Source: Azoarcus sp.
Lineage (GTDB): Bacteria; Pseudomonadota; Gammaproteobacteria; Burkholderiales; Rhodocyclaceae
DNA: 13,799 bases
Direction of reading: 5' to 3'
NCBI GenBank assembly: GCA_023230755.1
Contig: JALNWS010000112.1
Coordinates: 1-13,799 of the forward strand
The first letter of the stretch is position 1. The number at the start of each line of letters is the position of its first letter. Below are positions 12,853 through 13,799 of the stretch, piece after piece. Below the pieces are notes generated by a model. The model was not told the origin of the DNA. It saw only the letters and a program-made list of their open reading frames with translations, and ran no database searches. The translations under genes were made by a program, and so were the position numbers.

Positions 12853-13701
12853 TCAGCGCAGCAATGCGGCTGCGTGATGGCGCAGATGGTCTTCGATGAA
12901 GCTGGCAATGAAGTAGTAGCTGTGATCGTAGCCGGGCTGCAGTCGAAGGGTGAGCGGGTGGCCTGCGGCGGCGCAGGCTTCGCGCAGGGCTTCGGGCTTG
13001 AGTTGCTCGGCGAGGAATCCATCGGCTTCGCCCTGATCGACCAGAATGGGCAGGCGTTCGCTGGCGGTGGCAATCAGTTCGGTCGCGTCCCACGCTTTCC
13101 ACAGAGCCTGATCGGCACCGAGGTAACCGGAGAAAGCCTTCTGACCCCAGGGGCAGTCTACCGGGTGGGTGATCGGTGCAAAGGCAGACACCGAACGGTA
13201 GCGTCCGGGGCTCTTGAGTGCACAGATCAGGGCGCCATGCCCGCCCATTGAATGCCCGGATACACCCCGCGCCGCGGTGACAGGCAGGTTTGCCTCCACC
13301 AGCGCCGGCAGTTCGCTCACCACGTAGTCGTACATGCGGTAGTGGCGGTCGTAAGGCGCGGCAGTGGCATTCAGGTAGAAACCCGCGCCGTGGCCGAAAT
13401 CCCACGAGCCGGCGGGATCGCCGGGTACGTCGGCGCCGCGCGGGCTGGTGTCCGGCGCGACGATGGCGATGCCGAGCTCGGCCGCAATCCGATGTGCGCC
13501 TGCCTTCTGCATGAAGTTCTCGTCGTTGCAGGTCAGGCCCGACAGCCAGTACAGCACGGGCACCGGGCCATGCTCGGCCTGCGGTGGCAGGTACACCGCG
13601 AACACCATGTCGCAGCCCAGCGTGGCCGATGCATGGCGGAAGCGCTTGTGCCAACCGCCAAAGCTGCGGTTGGCACCGATCTGCTCGAGGGCTTGGCTCA
13701 T
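12853..13701 (-). CDS. fghA: S-formylglutathione hydrolase
   Basis: A 282-residue alpha/beta hydrolase (esterase D family) that splits S-formylglutathione into formate and glutathione, the second step of glutathione-dependent formaldehyde detoxification. Visible signatures: LYWLSGLTCNDENFMQKAG (50-68), APDTSPRG (82-89), the nucleophile elbow GHSMGG with Ser151, GEADGF with Asp227, and GYDHSYYFI with His260, completing the catalytic triad. Length is normal. The ATG at 13701 is two bases after the adhC stop (TGA-AG-ATG), so the pair is translated from one mRNA. A terminator shared with argD lies downstream. Confidence 0.95.
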   Translation of the reverse strand: MSQALEQIGANRSFGGWHKRFRHASATLGCDMVFAVYLPPQAEHGPVPVLYWLSGLTCNDENFMQKAGAHRIAAELGIAIVAPDTSPRGADVPGDPAGSWDFGHGAGFYLNATAAPYDRHYRMYDYVVSELPALVEANLPVTAARGVSGHSMGGHGALICALKSPGRYRSVSAFAPITHPVDCPWGQKAFSGYLGADQALWKAWDATELIATASERLPILVDQGEADGFLAEQLKPEALREACAAAGHPLTLRLQPGYDHSYYFIASFIEDHLRHHAAALLR

Positions 13702-13703
13702 CT

Positions 13704-13799
13704 TCAGAACCGGATCACGCTGCGGATGCTCTTGCCTTCGTGCATCAGGTCGAAAGCCTTGTTGATGTCCTCCAGCCCCATGGTGTGGGTGATGAAGGT
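13704..13799 (-). CDS. adhC: S-(hydroxymethyl)glutathione dehydrogenase, class III ADH (C-terminal end only)
   Basis: Only the last 31 residues are in the window; the rest continues to the right. They read FITHTMGLEDINKAF, DLMHEGKSIRSVIRF and then the stop, the characteristic C-terminus of class III alcohol dehydrogenase (AdhC/FrmA). The full enzyme oxidises S-hydroxymethylglutathione to S-formylglutathione with NAD, feeding the FghA step encoded directly behind it. Formaldehyde-responsive control, if any, would lie outside the window. Confidence 0.92.
   Translation of the reverse strand, partial: TFITHTMGLEDINKAFDLMHEGKSIRSVIRF

Noticed and set aside
12740..13654. Second long minus-strand frame overlapping fghA in another phase
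   Set aside because: The frame at 12853-13701 has the intact Ser-Asp-His triad and couples to adhC; the other is a high-GC shadow that also runs through the terminator.

Overview
The window is about 60% GC or higher and reads as chromosomal DNA of a betaproteobacterium, most likely of the Rhodocyclales (Thauera/Azoarcus/Aromatoleum type). That assignment is inferred from the general look of the proteins, codon use and gene neighbours; no database search was possible.

Left part (1-2700) is accessory-looking. It opens with a decayed integron integrase: two CGA-to-TGA nonsense codons, a likely 11-bp deletion between direct repeats, a 7-bp tandem duplication and a lost catalytic C-terminus. A possible C-terminal scrap of an IS91-type transposase follows. 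Next come a cysteine-rich lipoprotein built on an internal duplication and a secreted DUF5602/TTHB210-like protein. Two minus-strand genes converge on these: a CYTH triphosphatase-family protein and a DUF2157-like membrane protein.

The middle (4690-7331) holds the clearest regulatory unit. A near-consensus promoter leads straight into a tandem glycine riboswitch, which precedes a UPF0126/TRIC-type membrane protein (the proposed glycine transporter family). After it lies a translationally overlapping pair, a DUF1326 cysteine-motif protein and a DUF2182 polytopic membrane protein. An inverted repeat lies upstream of this pair.

Region 7332-10260 is a mosaic. A long non-coding stretch carries a perfect palindrome inside a minus-strand promoter and two tiny overlapping reading frames. 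A plus-strand promoter then drives two coupled lipoproteins, the second of the FlgO family, closed by a very strong terminator. A small orphan protein with a histidine-rich tail follows on the minus strand. A second good promoter with a structured leader then precedes a candidate 61-residue four-cysteine protein whose stop overlaps a possible start of an MFS exporter.

The right end (10233-13799) is housekeeping: the MFS_3 transporter, argD (acetylornithine aminotransferase), a bidirectional terminator, and on the minus strand the glutathione-dependent formaldehyde oxidation pair, fghA preceded by the 3' end of adhC/frmA.

No rRNA, tRNA, CRISPR array or intact insertion sequence was seen. No complete new defence or mobile system is evident. 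The least explained material is the Cys-rich lipoprotein, the DUF1326-DUF2182 pair, the palindromic promoter at 7472-7501 and the small Cys protein in front of the MFS gene.
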